NCBI RefSeq assembly: GCF_003240585.1
Contig: NZ_PCDP01000035.1
Span: forward strand, 248,001 to 312,000
From: Arminella tubonensis
GTDB lineage: Bacteria > Pseudomonadota > Alphaproteobacteria > Rhizobiales > Rhizobiaceae
Length of the DNA stretch: 64,000 bases
Direction of reading: 5' to 3'
The notes below the pieces were generated by a model. The model did not search any database, was not told where the DNA came from, and saw only the letters and a program-made list of their open reading frames with translations. Below, one piece after another: positions 1-8,019 of this stretch; the first letter of the stretch is position 1, and each line of letters opens with the position of its first letter. The translations under genes and the position numbers were made by a program.

Positions 1-591
<591 letters not shown>

Positions 592-613
592 TCCGCCGAT
601 GAGGGGGAGCGGA

Positions 614-1510
614 ATGCCATTGGATTGGGACAAGCTGCGAATTTTCCACGCAGCTGCGGAGGCAGGCTCCTTCACGCATGCGGCCGACAAGCTGCATCTG
701 TCCCAGTCCGCTATCAGCCGCCAGGTCAGCGCGCTGGAGCAGGACGTCGGCATCAAGCTCTTCCACCGCCATGCCCGCGGCCTGATCCTGACCGAACAGG
801 GCGAGCTTCTCTACCGCACCGCCCATGACGTGCTGCTGAAGCTCGAAACCGTCAAGATGCAGCTCACCGAGACGACGGAAAAGCCGAGTGGCAAGCTGCG
901 CGTCACGACCACGGTCGGTCTCGGCCAGGGCTGGCTCACCGACAAGATCCAGGAATTCCTGCAGCTCTATCCTGATATGCAGATCCAGCTGATCCTCGAC
1001 AACGAGGAGCTGGACGTGAACATGCGCCACGCCGACTGTGCCATTCGCCTGCGCCAGCCGCAGCAATCGGACCTTATCCAGCGCAAGCTCTTCACCGTGC
1101 ACATGCACGTCTACGCCGCGCCCTCCTACATCAATCGCTATGGAGAGCCGCAGTCCGTCGAGGATCTGGATGATCACCGCATCATCAGCTTCGGCGAGCC
1201 GGCGCCGATGTATCTGCTCGACGTCAACTGGCTGGAGGTCGCCGGACGGTCGTCCGACAACAAGCGTCCGCCGCATCTGCAGATCAACAGTCAGACCTCG
1301 ATCAAACGGGCCTGCCTGCTCGGAATAGGCATTGCGGTGCTGCCGGATTATATCGTTGGTCGAGATCCTGGGCTCATTCAACTTGCGATCAATGCAGATG
1401 TGCCCTCGTTCGACACGTATTTCTGCTATCCCGATGAGATGAAGAATGCTGCAAAGCTTAAGGTTTTCAGGGACTTCGTCGTCGCCAAGGCCCGCAACTG
1501 GAATTTCTGA
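614..1510 (+). CDS. lsrB: LysR-family regulator of the LsrB/VtlR type
   Basis: DNA-binding regulator of 298 residues. The N-terminal winged helix-turn-helix has the LysR signature (AAEAGSFTHAADKLHLSQSA, then ISRQV). A substrate-binding-like effector domain follows. Three cysteines are visible in the effector half (in HADC, RAC and YFC); LsrB is reported to be redox-responsive, which suits its place beside trxB. The start at 614 follows a GGGGGAG; an ATG at 599 is possible but lies before that site. Homologues (LsrB in Sinorhizobium, VtlR in Brucella and Agrobacterium) control lipopolysaccharide or oxidative-stress functions and activate AbcR-type sRNA, and two such sRNAs lie directly downstream here. 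The assignment rests on sequence plus synteny. Confidence 0.88.
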   Translation: MPLDWDKLRIFHAAAEAGSFTHAADKLHLSQSAISRQVSALEQDVGIKLFHRHARGLILTEQGELLYRTAHDVLLKLETVKMQLTETTEKPSGKLRVTTTVGLGQGWLTDKIQEFLQLYPDMQIQLILDNEELDVNMRHADCAIRLRQPQQSDLIQRKLFTVHMHVYAAPSYINRYGEPQSVEDLDDHRIISFGEPAPMYLLDVNWLEVAGRSSDNKRPPHLQINSQTSIKRACLLGIGIAVLPDYIVGRDPGLIQLAINADVPSFDTYFCYPDEMKNAAKLKVFRDFVVAKARNWNF

Positions 1511-1586
1511 ATAAGTTTAGCTGCAGACGAAATATCCGCTCATGCATAACGCGCATGGCAGATATGCACAATAGTGAGTTGCCGAA

Positions 1587-1605
1587 TGCACATTTAAACA
1601 CCATA
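1587..1605 (+). promoter_or_regulatory. Conserved upstream box of AbcR copy 1 (candidate VtlR/LsrB site and promoter)
   Basis: TGCACATTTAAACACCAT is nearly repeated at 1800-1817 (TGCACAATTTAACACCAT). Both lie exactly 31 bases before the same GATGCACATGG motif of the two sRNA genes. The flanks are not conserved, so this block is probably the regulator site and/or core promoter. Naming VtlR/LsrB as the binder is inference from the neighbouring gene and from known AbcR2 control in related bacteria. Confidence 0.55.
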
Positions 1606-1611
1606 TCGCAC

Positions 1612-1730
1612 TCAGCTGATGCACATGGTGGCTTTTCCTCCCAGTTCCACCGCAGCAGCTGTTCCCCTCTGGAGGTTATTTAACCTTCATACCTATAAGG
1701 GCCTCGGACTTTCCGGTGGCCCTTTTTTTT
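1612..1730 (+). ncRNA. AbcR-type trans-acting small RNA, copy 1
   Basis: About 118 nt with no reading frame. Bases 1613-1677 are identical to 1826-1890, giving two tandem sRNA genes with a 213-base period. The transcript carries two pyrimidine-rich segments typical of AbcR sRNAs (TTTTCCTCCC and TTCCCCTCTGGAGG), able to pair with Shine-Dalgarno regions. It ends in a hairpin (AGGGCC 1698-1703, GGCCCT 1718-1723) followed by eight T. AbcR sRNAs act with Hfq to repress many ABC-transporter and amino-acid uptake mRNAs. The position between lsrB and an ArsR-type gene matches the SmrC15/SmrC16 locus. The 5' end is estimated; which copy is AbcR1 or AbcR2 is not assigned. Confidence 0.88.
1698..1730 (+). 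terminator. Intrinsic terminator of AbcR copy 1
   Basis: AGGGCC and GGCCCT form a stem over a 14-base loop and are followed by an uninterrupted run of T. Confidence 0.85.
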
Positions 1731-1799
1731 GTCTTTTTTCCTGTTTTAGCGTCGACTGCACAAACGCATAGCTGCCCTGCACAAAAAACTATTGCGCAC

Positions 1800-1817
1800 T
1801 GCACAATTTAACACCAT
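1800..1817 (+). promoter_or_regulatory. Conserved upstream box of AbcR copy 2
   Basis: TGCACAATTTAACACCAT is the counterpart of the box at 1587. Two further TGCACA copies lie just upstream (from about 1757 and 1788), so this copy may have a larger binding region than copy 1. The regulator identity is inferred. Confidence 0.5.
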
Positions 1818-1824
1818 CTTGAGT

Positions 1825-1945
1825 ACAGCTGATGCACATGGTGGCTTTTCCTCCCAGTTCCACCGCAGCAGCTGTTCCCCTCTGGAGGTTTTTGACCTTC
1901 ATACCTTAAAGGGCCCTGGCTTACGCCGGTGGCCCTCTTTTTTTG
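1825..1945 (+). ncRNA. AbcR-type trans-acting small RNA, copy 2
   Basis: Second copy of the tandem pair, identical to copy 1 over 65 bases (1826-1890) and diverged only in the 3' part and promoter flank. It keeps both CCTCC-type anti-Shine-Dalgarno segments, so the two RNAs should share targets. It ends in its own hairpin (AGGGCC ... GGCCCT, 1910-1937) with a T run. Differences in the A+T-rich linker before the terminator and in upstream DNA suggest different expression, as reported for AbcR1 and AbcR2 in other rhizobia. The 5' end is estimated from the copy 1 alignment. Confidence 0.88.
1910..1945 (+). terminator. Intrinsic terminator of AbcR copy 2
   Basis: GC-rich stem AGGGCC ... GGCCCT is followed by CTTTTTTT. 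Confidence 0.83.
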
Positions 1946-2074
1946 CTTTCCTGCTTAAAGTTTAATCATCCTCATCCGCAGCTATGCTCACGGAGACGTG
2001 AACTCGGCCAGCTTGATATATCGATAAAAGACGATACATAAATCGTCATCAATCAATATTCGAAAGCTTGCTTC

Positions 2075-2368
2075 ATGGACCGGGATGAAATCCTGAAGGC
2101 GCTTGCCCACCCAAAACGCATCGAAATCCTCAACTGGCTGAAGAAGCCGGAGGAGCATTTCGCCGATCAGGATCATCCGCTGGAGATGGGTGTCTGCGCC
2201 GGTCAGTTCGAACGGTGCGGCCTGTCGCAATCCACTGTCTCCGCCCATCTCGGCACTCTGCACCGCGCAGGCTTGGTAACGACGAAACGCGTCGGCCAAT
2301 GGGTCTTCTACAAACGCAACGAAGAACTCATCGCCGAGTTTTGCGCTAGCCTGAAACAGGAACTCTGA
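2075..2368 (+). CDS. ArsR-family winged-helix regulator
   Basis: A 97-residue single-domain DNA-binding protein. It opens with DRDEILKALAHPKRIEIL, the typical ArsR helix 1-2, and has a recognition helix in SQSTVSAHLGTLHRAGLV. A Cys pair (GVCAG and FERCG) lies between the first helices and the recognition helix and could sense metal or thiol stress, although the classical ELCVCDL metal site is absent. It ends one base before the MFS gene, so it is the first gene of a three-gene operon and probably its autoregulator. Its position downstream of the AbcR sRNAs matches the Sinorhizobium gene next to lsrB. Confidence 0.85.
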   Translation: MDRDEILKALAHPKRIEILNWLKKPEEHFADQDHPLEMGVCAGQFERCGLSQSTVSAHLGTLHRAGLVTTKRVGQWVFYKRNEELIAEFCASLKQEL

Positions 2369-2369
2369 T

Positions 2370-3584
2370 ATGCCCCTCGCCCTCCTTGTGCTTGCGCTAA
2401 GCTCATTCGCGATCGGCACCACCGAGTTCGTCATCATGGGGTTGCTGCCCGACGTGGCAAGCGATCTCGCGGTGACTATCCCTCAGGCCGGCTGGCTGGT
2501 GACGGGCTATGCGCTGGCAGTTGCCATCGGCGCACCGATCATGGCGATCTCGACCGCGCACCTGCGCCGTCGTTCGGCGCTGATCATGCTCATGGCCTTC
2601 TTCATTCTCGGCAACCTGCTCTGCGCCATCGCCCCCGGCTATTGGGTCCTGATGATCGCTCGCATCGTGACAGCACTTTGCCACGGTGCCTTCTTCGGCA
2701 TCGGCTCGGTGGTCGCCGCCGGCCTGGTTGCCGAGGACCGCAAGGCTCGCGCTGTCGCATTGATGTTTACGGGCCTGACGCTTGCCAACGTCCTCGGCGT
2801 TCCGCTCGGCACCGCCATCGGCCAGGCATTCGGCTGGCGCGCGCCGTTCTGGGCTGTCACCGTCCTTGGCATCGCCTCGATAACGGGCCTGATGCTCGTC
2901 CTTCCGAAACACGAGGAAGTTCGCCAGGGCAATCTCCGGCGCGAAATCTCCGCGCTGCGCGGCACCGGCCTCTGGCTCGCGCTGCTGACGACAGTATTCT
3001 TCTCGGCCGCAATGTTCGCGCTGTTCACCTATATCGCACCGCTCCTGCGCGACATAACAGGCGTCTCTCCGCACGGCGTTACCTGGACCCTCTTCCTGAT
3101 CGGCATCGGCCTGACGATCGGTAACCTGGTGGGCGGCAAGCTTGCCGATTGGCGGCTCGGCACGACCCTTGCCGGCGTGTTTGCAGCCATCGCCCTGACA
3201 TCGGCAATCTTCAGCGTCACAAGCCAGTATTTCATCCCGGCAGAGATTACCCTGTTCGTTTGGGCGACCGTCGCGTTTGCGGCAGTCCCTGCCCTGCAGA
3301 TCGCCGTCGTTCGCTTCGGCAAGGAAGCCCCGAACCTCGTCTCGACGATCAATATCGGCGCCTTCAACACCGGCAACGCGCTTGGCGCCTGGGTTGGCGG
3401 CGCGGTGCTCGATGCCGGCTTCTCGCTGACCCGCGTTCCCCTGGCCGGCGCCGCTATGGCCGTCCTTGGCCTCGCAACCGTGACCCTCACTTTCGCATCC
3501 ACCAGGAGCCGCGCCCGCAGTGCTGGCCTCGCCCTCGCCGAAATTCCTCTCAACCTCCCAACAGCTACAAAGGACTGCCTATGA
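2370..3584 (+). CDS. MFS transporter, drug/sugar efflux (AraJ-like DHA1 family)
   Basis: A 404-residue inner-membrane protein with about 12 hydrophobic segments. It starts LALSSFAIGTTEFVIMGLLP, the hallmark of AraJ/YdhP-type proton-driven efflux carriers, and has a basic loop after the second segment (HLRRRSALI). It is preceded by the ArsR gene and overlaps the next gene at ATGA (3581-3584), so the three genes are co-translated. Context suggests export of an electrophile or drug that the downstream flavin reductase also handles. The substrate cannot be read from the sequence. Confidence 0.85.
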   Translation: MPLALLVLALSSFAIGTTEFVIMGLLPDVASDLAVTIPQAGWLVTGYALAVAIGAPIMAISTAHLRRRSALIMLMAFFILGNLLCAIAPGYWVLMIARIVTALCHGAFFGIGSVVAAGLVAEDRKARAVALMFTGLTLANVLGVPLGTAIGQAFGWRAPFWAVTVLGIASITGLMLVLPKHEEVRQGNLRREISALRGTGLWLALLTTVFFSAAMFALFTYIAPLLRDITGVSPHGVTWTLFLIGIGLTIGNLVGGKLADWRLGTTLAGVFAAIALTSAIFSVTSQYFIPAEITLFVWATVAFAAVPALQIAVVRFGKEAPNLVSTINIGAFNTGNALGAWVGGAVLDAGFSLTRVPLAGAAMAVLGLATVTLTFASTRSRARSAGLALAEIPLNLPTATKDCL

Positions 3585-4702
3585 TCAAGCTCTTCGAACC
3601 GACAAAGCTCGGCGACATCGCCATCGCCAATCGTGTTGTCATGGCGCCGCTGACGCGCAACCGCTCGCCGGGCGCTGTTCCGAATGAGATCACCGCCACC
3701 TATTACAAGCAGCGCGCCAGCGCCGGCCTGATCATATCGGAGGCGACAGCGATCTCCCACCAGGGACAAGGCTATGCCGATGTGCCCGGTCTCTATACGA
3801 AGGAAGCACTCGACGGCTGGAAGAAAGTAACCGACGGCGTGCATTCGCAAGGCGGCAAGATCGTCGTGCAGATGTGGCATGTCGGCCGCATCTCGCATAA
3901 CAGCCTGCAGCCAAACGGCGGCAAGCCGGTTTCCTCGACCTCAAGGATCGCCGGGGCCAAGACCTTCCTCGTCAGGGACGACGGGACCGGCGAATACGTG
4001 CCGACCTCGGAGCCTCGCGCGCTCGACCTATCCGAGATCCCCGGCATCGTTGAAGACTATCGCAAGGCTGCCCGCGCCGCGATCGACGCCGGCTTCGATG
4101 GCGTCGAAGTCCACGCAGCCAACGGCTACCTGATCGACCAGTTCCTGCGCTCGGGCACCAACGACCGCACCGACGAGTACGGCGGCTCGATAGAGAACCG
4201 TGCCCGCTTTTTGTTCGAAGTGATGGACGTCATTGTCAAGGAAATCGGCGCAGGCCGCACCGGCATCCGCCTCTCCCCGGTGACGCCGTCAGGCGATAGC
4301 ACCGACCCGCAACCGCAGCCGCTCTTTACCTATGTCGTCGAGGGGTTGGCCAGGTACGGCCTCTCCTACATCCACATCGTCGAAGGCGAGACGGGCGGGG
4401 CCCGCGACTTCCGGCAGGGCGACAAGCCCTTCGACTACGACGCCCTGCATGCCGCCTACAAGGCTGCCGGCGGCAAGGCAGGCTGGATGGTCAACAACGG
4501 CTACAACAGGCAGATGGCCATCGATGCGATTGACAGCGGCAAGGCCGACGTCGTCGCCTTCGGAAAGCCGTTCATCTCCAATCCGGATCTGGTCGAGCGC
4601 CTGAAGTTGAACGCGCCGCTGAATGCGCTGGACACTTCCAAAATCTACGGCAAAGGAGGCATCGGTTACACCGACTATCCCACGCTCGAAAAGGTAGCGT
4701 AA
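3581..4702 (+). CDS. Alkene reductase of the Old Yellow Enzyme family (NADH:flavin oxidoreductase)
   Basis: FMN enzyme of 373 residues that reduces activated C=C bonds (enones, nitro-olefins, nitrate esters) with NAD(P)H. It shows the OYE opening (LGDIAIANRVVMAPLTRNRS), the substrate-binding HAANGY motif (His and Asn of the active site), then QFLRSGTNDRTDEYGGS, and FGKPFISNP near the C-terminus for flavin phosphate binding. The start is the ATG overlapping the MFS stop; the frame is open further upstream but that is out-of-frame MFS coding sequence. A typical NemA/XenB-like length. Its role is probably detoxification with the efflux pump. Confidence 0.92.
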   Translation: MIKLFEPTKLGDIAIANRVVMAPLTRNRSPGAVPNEITATYYKQRASAGLIISEATAISHQGQGYADVPGLYTKEALDGWKKVTDGVHSQGGKIVVQMWHVGRISHNSLQPNGGKPVSSTSRIAGAKTFLVRDDGTGEYVPTSEPRALDLSEIPGIVEDYRKAARAAIDAGFDGVEVHAANGYLIDQFLRSGTNDRTDEYGGSIENRARFLFEVMDVIVKEIGAGRTGIRLSPVTPSGDSTDPQPQPLFTYVVEGLARYGLSYIHIVEGETGGARDFRQGDKPFDYDALHAAYKAAGGKAGWMVNNGYNRQMAIDAIDSGKADVVAFGKPFISNPDLVERLKLNAPLNALDTSKIYGKGGIGYTDYPTLEKVA

Positions 4703-4783
4703 CCGGGCATATGCAAGCTGCAGCGCCATCAACGCTTAGCTATATTTCAATTTATACGCACATATTTTAAAGCAAACTGATTT

Positions 4784-4814
4784 GAACGAGTGGCGAAAGT
4801 CACTCGTTCTTTTT
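4784..4814 (+). terminator. Intrinsic terminator after the ArsR-MFS-OYE operon
   Basis: GAACGAGTG (4784-4792) and CACTCGTTC (4801-4809) form a perfect 9-bp stem followed by five T. It lies about 80 bases after the OYE stop. Confidence 0.85.
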
Positions 4815-5051
4815 CGTCGAAGACTCTCGAAAATAGGGGAAATCGCTTACTTCACGAGAGAATTTGGCGGTTCTGCGAAGATAGTAGATTTCTGGGCTGC
4901 TCGCCAAACCGCTTCCCACAGCCAGGGCAGTGCGATCCTGCTCTTCATAAAACGAATTTCCACAACCTGATGGAACAATTATTAAAACTTTGCATTGTGT
5001 GTATTGCCGACCATGATGGTACGGTTTATAACAATTTAAAGGAGTATTTTT
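4815..5051. other. Intergenic stretch upstream of the COG4315 gene
   Basis: The gap between the OYE gene and the next gene is about 350 bases. After the terminator nothing codes convincingly. The A+T-rich last 70 bases presumably hold the promoter of the next gene, which has a strong AAAGGAG at 5038-5044. Confidence 0.5.
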
Positions 5052-5432
5052 ATGAGAATAATCTCTTTTGGTGTCGCGACGCTCCTCCTCAGCACGGTCG
5101 GCGCCTTCGCAATGGATCCTGTACTGGAAACCGTTGTCAATGGTGCCAAGATCTATACCGACCCGAAGGGCATGACGCTCTACACCTATGACAAAGACGG
5201 CGTCGGCGCGACCACCTGCTACGGTCAATGCTCCACTACCTGGATACCATTTGCAGCTCCTGCGGGTACCGTGACTGGCGGCGACGAGTGGACTTTGGTT
5301 GATCGCACGGACGGAACCAAGATGTGGGCTCATCATGGCAAGCCGCTCTACACATACCTTGACGACAAGAAGCGTGGCGACACGTTGGGCGAAGGCAAGA
5401 GCCCGGACTGGCACGTCGCCACGCCGGACTGA
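5052..5432 (+). CDS. COG4315 family secreted protein
   Basis: A 126-residue protein with a cleavable signal peptide (hydrophobic ISFGVATLLLSTVGAFA). The mature domain has the two paired motifs of this family: MTLYTYDKD early and KPLYTYLDD late, with a CYGQCSTTW segment between them whose cysteines may form a disulfide. Members are periplasmic or lipid-anchored proteins of unknown function; here no lipobox cysteine follows the signal. It stands alone, with a strong Shine-Dalgarno site and a GC-rich hairpin just after it (5445-5476). Family call is good, function unknown. Confidence 0.82.
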   Translation: MRIISFGVATLLLSTVGAFAMDPVLETVVNGAKIYTDPKGMTLYTYDKDGVGATTCYGQCSTTWIPFAAPAGTVTGGDEWTLVDRTDGTKMWAHHGKPLYTYLDDKKRGDTLGEGKSPDWHVATPD

Positions 5433-5444
5433 GCCGCCTAGCCC

Positions 5445-5476
5445 GTCGGCGGCGCCCTCCTCCCGGTGCCGCCGAC
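5445..5476. terminator. GC-rich inverted repeat between convergent genes
   Basis: GTCGGCGGC (5445-5453) pairs perfectly with GCCGCCGAC (5468-5476). There is no T run, so a role as terminator for the COG4315 gene and the convergent epimerase is only likely. Confidence 0.45.
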
Positions 5477-5520
5477 AGCCTCTTAAGAAACGCTGCGTCT
5501 CGGCAACTTTCTAGTTGAGA

Positions 5521-6486
5521 TTAGAGGCAGCCGATCGATGCAAGCGTCGTGCGTACCGCTTCGTCGATCGGTGTCCGGGGCTCGGAGCCCAGCGCCGCGA
5601 CCAACCTGTCGTTTCGCATCCGCAGCGGTTCCTTCCAGAGATACAGCATCTCGCGAAGCTCCCGCATAAGGGTGACGAACGGCGCTGCAAGCGGCAGCAT
5701 CCACCAGGGGAAGCTCCGGATCTTAACCCTGCGACCGACAGCACGCTCGATGGCGCCAATCATCTGCCGGCCGTTGGCATCCCAGAAGCCCTCCATATGA
5801 TAGACGCCGAATGCGGGCAACTCGTCGCCCTTTTCGACAAGACGGATCATCGTTTCGGCCACGTCTGGAATGTAGGCCCACTGATGCCCAAGCCCGCCCG
5901 TTCCAGGATACATCACCGATCTGACTGGCTTGCCTGCCTTGACCAAACCCTGGCCGAACCAGTTGTTGGCTGCATCCGGCCCGAAGTAGTCCCCAGCGCG
6001 GACGATGATGACGGGAATTCCATTCTTCGAGGCGCGCTCCAGGCGCCGCTCCATTTCCACCCGGATGGCGCCCTTCTTCGTGACCGCCTTCTGCGGGCTG
6101 TCCTCCGTCAGGATCGGAAATGCGTCCGGACCGAAATTATAGACGTTGCCCGGCACGACGATGCGGGCACCGACGGCATGGGCTGCCGCGATCGTGTTGT
6201 CCAGCATCGGCAACACCAGTTCACCCCAGTTCTTGTAGCCGGGAGGGTTGACCGCGTGGACGATCAGGCTGACGCCCTGCGCCGCCTTGAGCACGTCGCG
6301 GCCCTCCATCGCGTCGCCCTCTACCCACTCGTAGTCGGGAAGCAGCTGAGAGGCCTTTGCCACATCGCGGTTCAAAGCCCTGACATGCCAGCCACGCGCG
6401 GCAAGACCGCGGGCGACCGCTCCGCCAATGCCGCCGGTGGCACCGAGAACGAGGGCTATGTTTCTGCTGTCTGTGTGTTCGCTCAT
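5521..6486 (-). CDS. NAD-dependent epimerase/dehydratase family protein (extended SDR)
   Basis: A 321-residue Rossmann enzyme. The N-terminus has the dinucleotide loop GATGGIGGAVARGL, with HAVNPPGY further on and a proline-rich C-terminal segment (RSFPWWMLPLAAPF). The usual YxxxK catalytic pair is not obvious; a Tyr lies in VYNFGPDAFP. Substrate unknown. The ATG at 6486 is chosen because GGAG stands six bases before it; in-frame ATGs at 6498 and 6492 would include that site. The gene is divergent from a LysR regulator (gap about 90 bases), so it is probably its target. Confidence 0.8.
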   Translation of the reverse strand: MSEHTDSRNIALVLGATGGIGGAVARGLAARGWHVRALNRDVAKASQLLPDYEWVEGDAMEGRDVLKAAQGVSLIVHAVNPPGYKNWGELVLPMLDNTIAAAHAVGARIVVPGNVYNFGPDAFPILTEDSPQKAVTKKGAIRVEMERRLERASKNGIPVIIVRAGDYFGPDAANNWFGQGLVKAGKPVRSVMYPGTGGLGHQWAYIPDVAETMIRLVEKGDELPAFGVYHMEGFWDANGRQMIGAIERAVGRRVKIRSFPWWMLPLAAPFVTLMRELREMLYLWKEPLRMRNDRLVAALGSEPRTPIDEAVRTTLASIGCL

Positions 6487-6577
6487 CGTCATCTCCATTC
6501 ATTCGATGAAATGACAATGCCTGGGGAATGAGATAAACGAAATTGCGTAAAAATGTGCAGCTGATATACAAATACGT
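6487..6577. promoter_or_regulatory. Divergent promoter region, epimerase and LysR regulator
   Basis: A short A+T-rich gap between divergently transcribed genes, the classical place for LysR binding. Imperfect dyads (for example ATAC and GTAT flanking six bases near 6566-6579) are present, but none can be called the operator with confidence. Confidence 0.45.
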
Positions 6578-7459
6578 ATGATAGAACCAAGCTGGGATTT
6601 CTACCGGACCTTCCTGGCCGTGCTGCAGCATGGCTCGCTGTCGGCCGCGGCGCGCGAACTCGGCTTGACCCAGCCGACCGTCGGCCGTCATGTCGATGCG
6701 CTCGAACAGGCAATCGGCGCCGAACTCTTCACCCGGTCGCAACTCGGCCTGCTGCCGACCGAAGCCGCGCTCGACCTTCGACCCTATGCCGAGACCCTCG
6801 CCGCAACCTCCGCAGCGCTGCTACGCGCCGCGTCGGGTCAACGCGACAATATCTCTGGAACGGTACGCATCAGTGCCAGCGAGGTGATCGGCATCGAAGT
6901 TCTTCCTCCGATGCTCGCCAAGCTGCAGCGGTCTTATCCGGACCTGACGATCGAACTCTCCGCCTCAGACGCGGTGGAGGACCTTCTGCAGCGCGAAGCC
7001 GACATCGCCGTGCGTATGACCGATCCATCGCAGGACGCCCTCGTCGTCCGCCGCATCGGCATCATCCCGCTCGGCTTCTTCGCCCATCGTCACTATCTGG
7101 AAGGGCGCGACAGTCCGGAGCGCATTGCCGACCTTGCCCACCACCGCCTGATCGGCTTCGACCGCCAGAGCGCCTATATCCGTACGATGATGAAGCGCTA
7201 TCCTGTCCTCGACTCGGCGCGGTTTGCCTTCAAGGCCGACAGCGGACCGGCGCAACTCGCAGCCCTGCGCGCCGGTATTGGTATAGGCTTGTGCCAGATA
7301 CCTCTCGGCGGGCGGAACACGGACCTCGTTCGGCTGCTGCCGGAGTTCGAATTGCCCCTGGGCACCTGGGTGGCGATGCATGAGAACCTGAAATCATCGC
7401 CGCGTTGCCGCGTCACCTTCGACGCTCTGGTGGCCGGGCTGCTGGATTACATTGCGTAG
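6578..7459 (+). CDS. LysR-family transcriptional regulator
   Basis: A 293-residue regulator. The N-terminal helix-turn-helix is LAVLQHGSLSAAARELGLTQ followed by PTVGRHV; the remainder is a periplasmic-binding-like effector domain ending with a short C-terminal helix. The sub-type resembles regulators that sit opposite a short-chain dehydrogenase. It is transcribed away from the epimerase gene, which suggests that it controls that gene and itself. The inducer is unknown. Confidence 0.88.
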   Translation: MIEPSWDFYRTFLAVLQHGSLSAAARELGLTQPTVGRHVDALEQAIGAELFTRSQLGLLPTEAALDLRPYAETLAATSAALLRAASGQRDNISGTVRISASEVIGIEVLPPMLAKLQRSYPDLTIELSASDAVEDLLQREADIAVRMTDPSQDALVVRRIGIIPLGFFAHRHYLEGRDSPERIADLAHHRLIGFDRQSAYIRTMMKRYPVLDSARFAFKADSGPAQLAALRAGIGIGLCQIPLGGRNTDLVRLLPEFELPLGTWVAMHENLKSSPRCRVTFDALVAGLLDYIA

Positions 7460-7491
7460 ACGGTAGACGACCCTGTTAAAGCGCCTGTCAA

Positions 7492-7773
7492 CTAGGCTTC
7501 CGGCGACGCCTCCGCCGGCCGCTTCATCCAGCGACCGTCGATCACCTCGGTTTCCGGGCGATCGCCGCCATCGGTATATTCCTCGTGCCAGCGTCCGTGC
7601 TCGTCCTGGTAGCTGATCTCGGCGGACTCGCCACCAACCTGCTGTTCTGCAGCAACGATGCGGGCGGCCTGCAACGCATCCGAATGGGTAGGAAAGGCTT
7701 CCGAATAGACATCCGCCAGCTTGTAAGCCCAGCCACCGTCGTGCGGAACGACTTCGTAAGTAACCTTGACCAT
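7492..7773 (-). CDS. DUF2188-type small protein
   Basis: A 93-residue soluble protein whose first 60 residues fit the DUF2188 pattern: VTYEVVPHDGGWAYKLADVY, then a helix with HSDALQAARIVAAEQQ, then SAEISYQDEHGRWHEEY. A longer open frame runs upstream to 7920, but the upstream part reads like non-coding sequence and the ATG at 7773 begins exactly at the conserved domain. Function of the family is unknown. The gene lies between convergent LysR and divergent antiporter genes. Confidence 0.72.
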   Translation of the reverse strand: MVKVTYEVVPHDGGWAYKLADVYSEAFPTHSDALQAARIVAAEQQVGGESAEISYQDEHGRWHEEYTDGGDRPETEVIDGRWMKRPAEASPEA

Positions 7774-8019
7774 GCAGATGTCTCCCAATTCTTCTTCTGA
7801 GCGCCTGAGAGCGCCCGTACGTTCCGGATTGCATCTCGTTCCATCAGTGGCGTCCGGGAGGCTGCTTCTGATATCCGCAGCATCTATCCCGCAGCGCGAT
7901 TTGGGGGAGTATTCCACCAAAAGGACCCGACTGCAAATTTTTGCTAGGTCCCGGCGCGCTTGATGTGAGAAATCATTGTCTTAGATTGCGAAGCTGAATC
8001 GAGATCGGAGCTGGGGACT

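Noticed and set aside
4782..5191. Short frames between the OYE and COG4315 genes
   Set aside because: They start in or next to an intrinsic terminator and run into the real gene in another frame.
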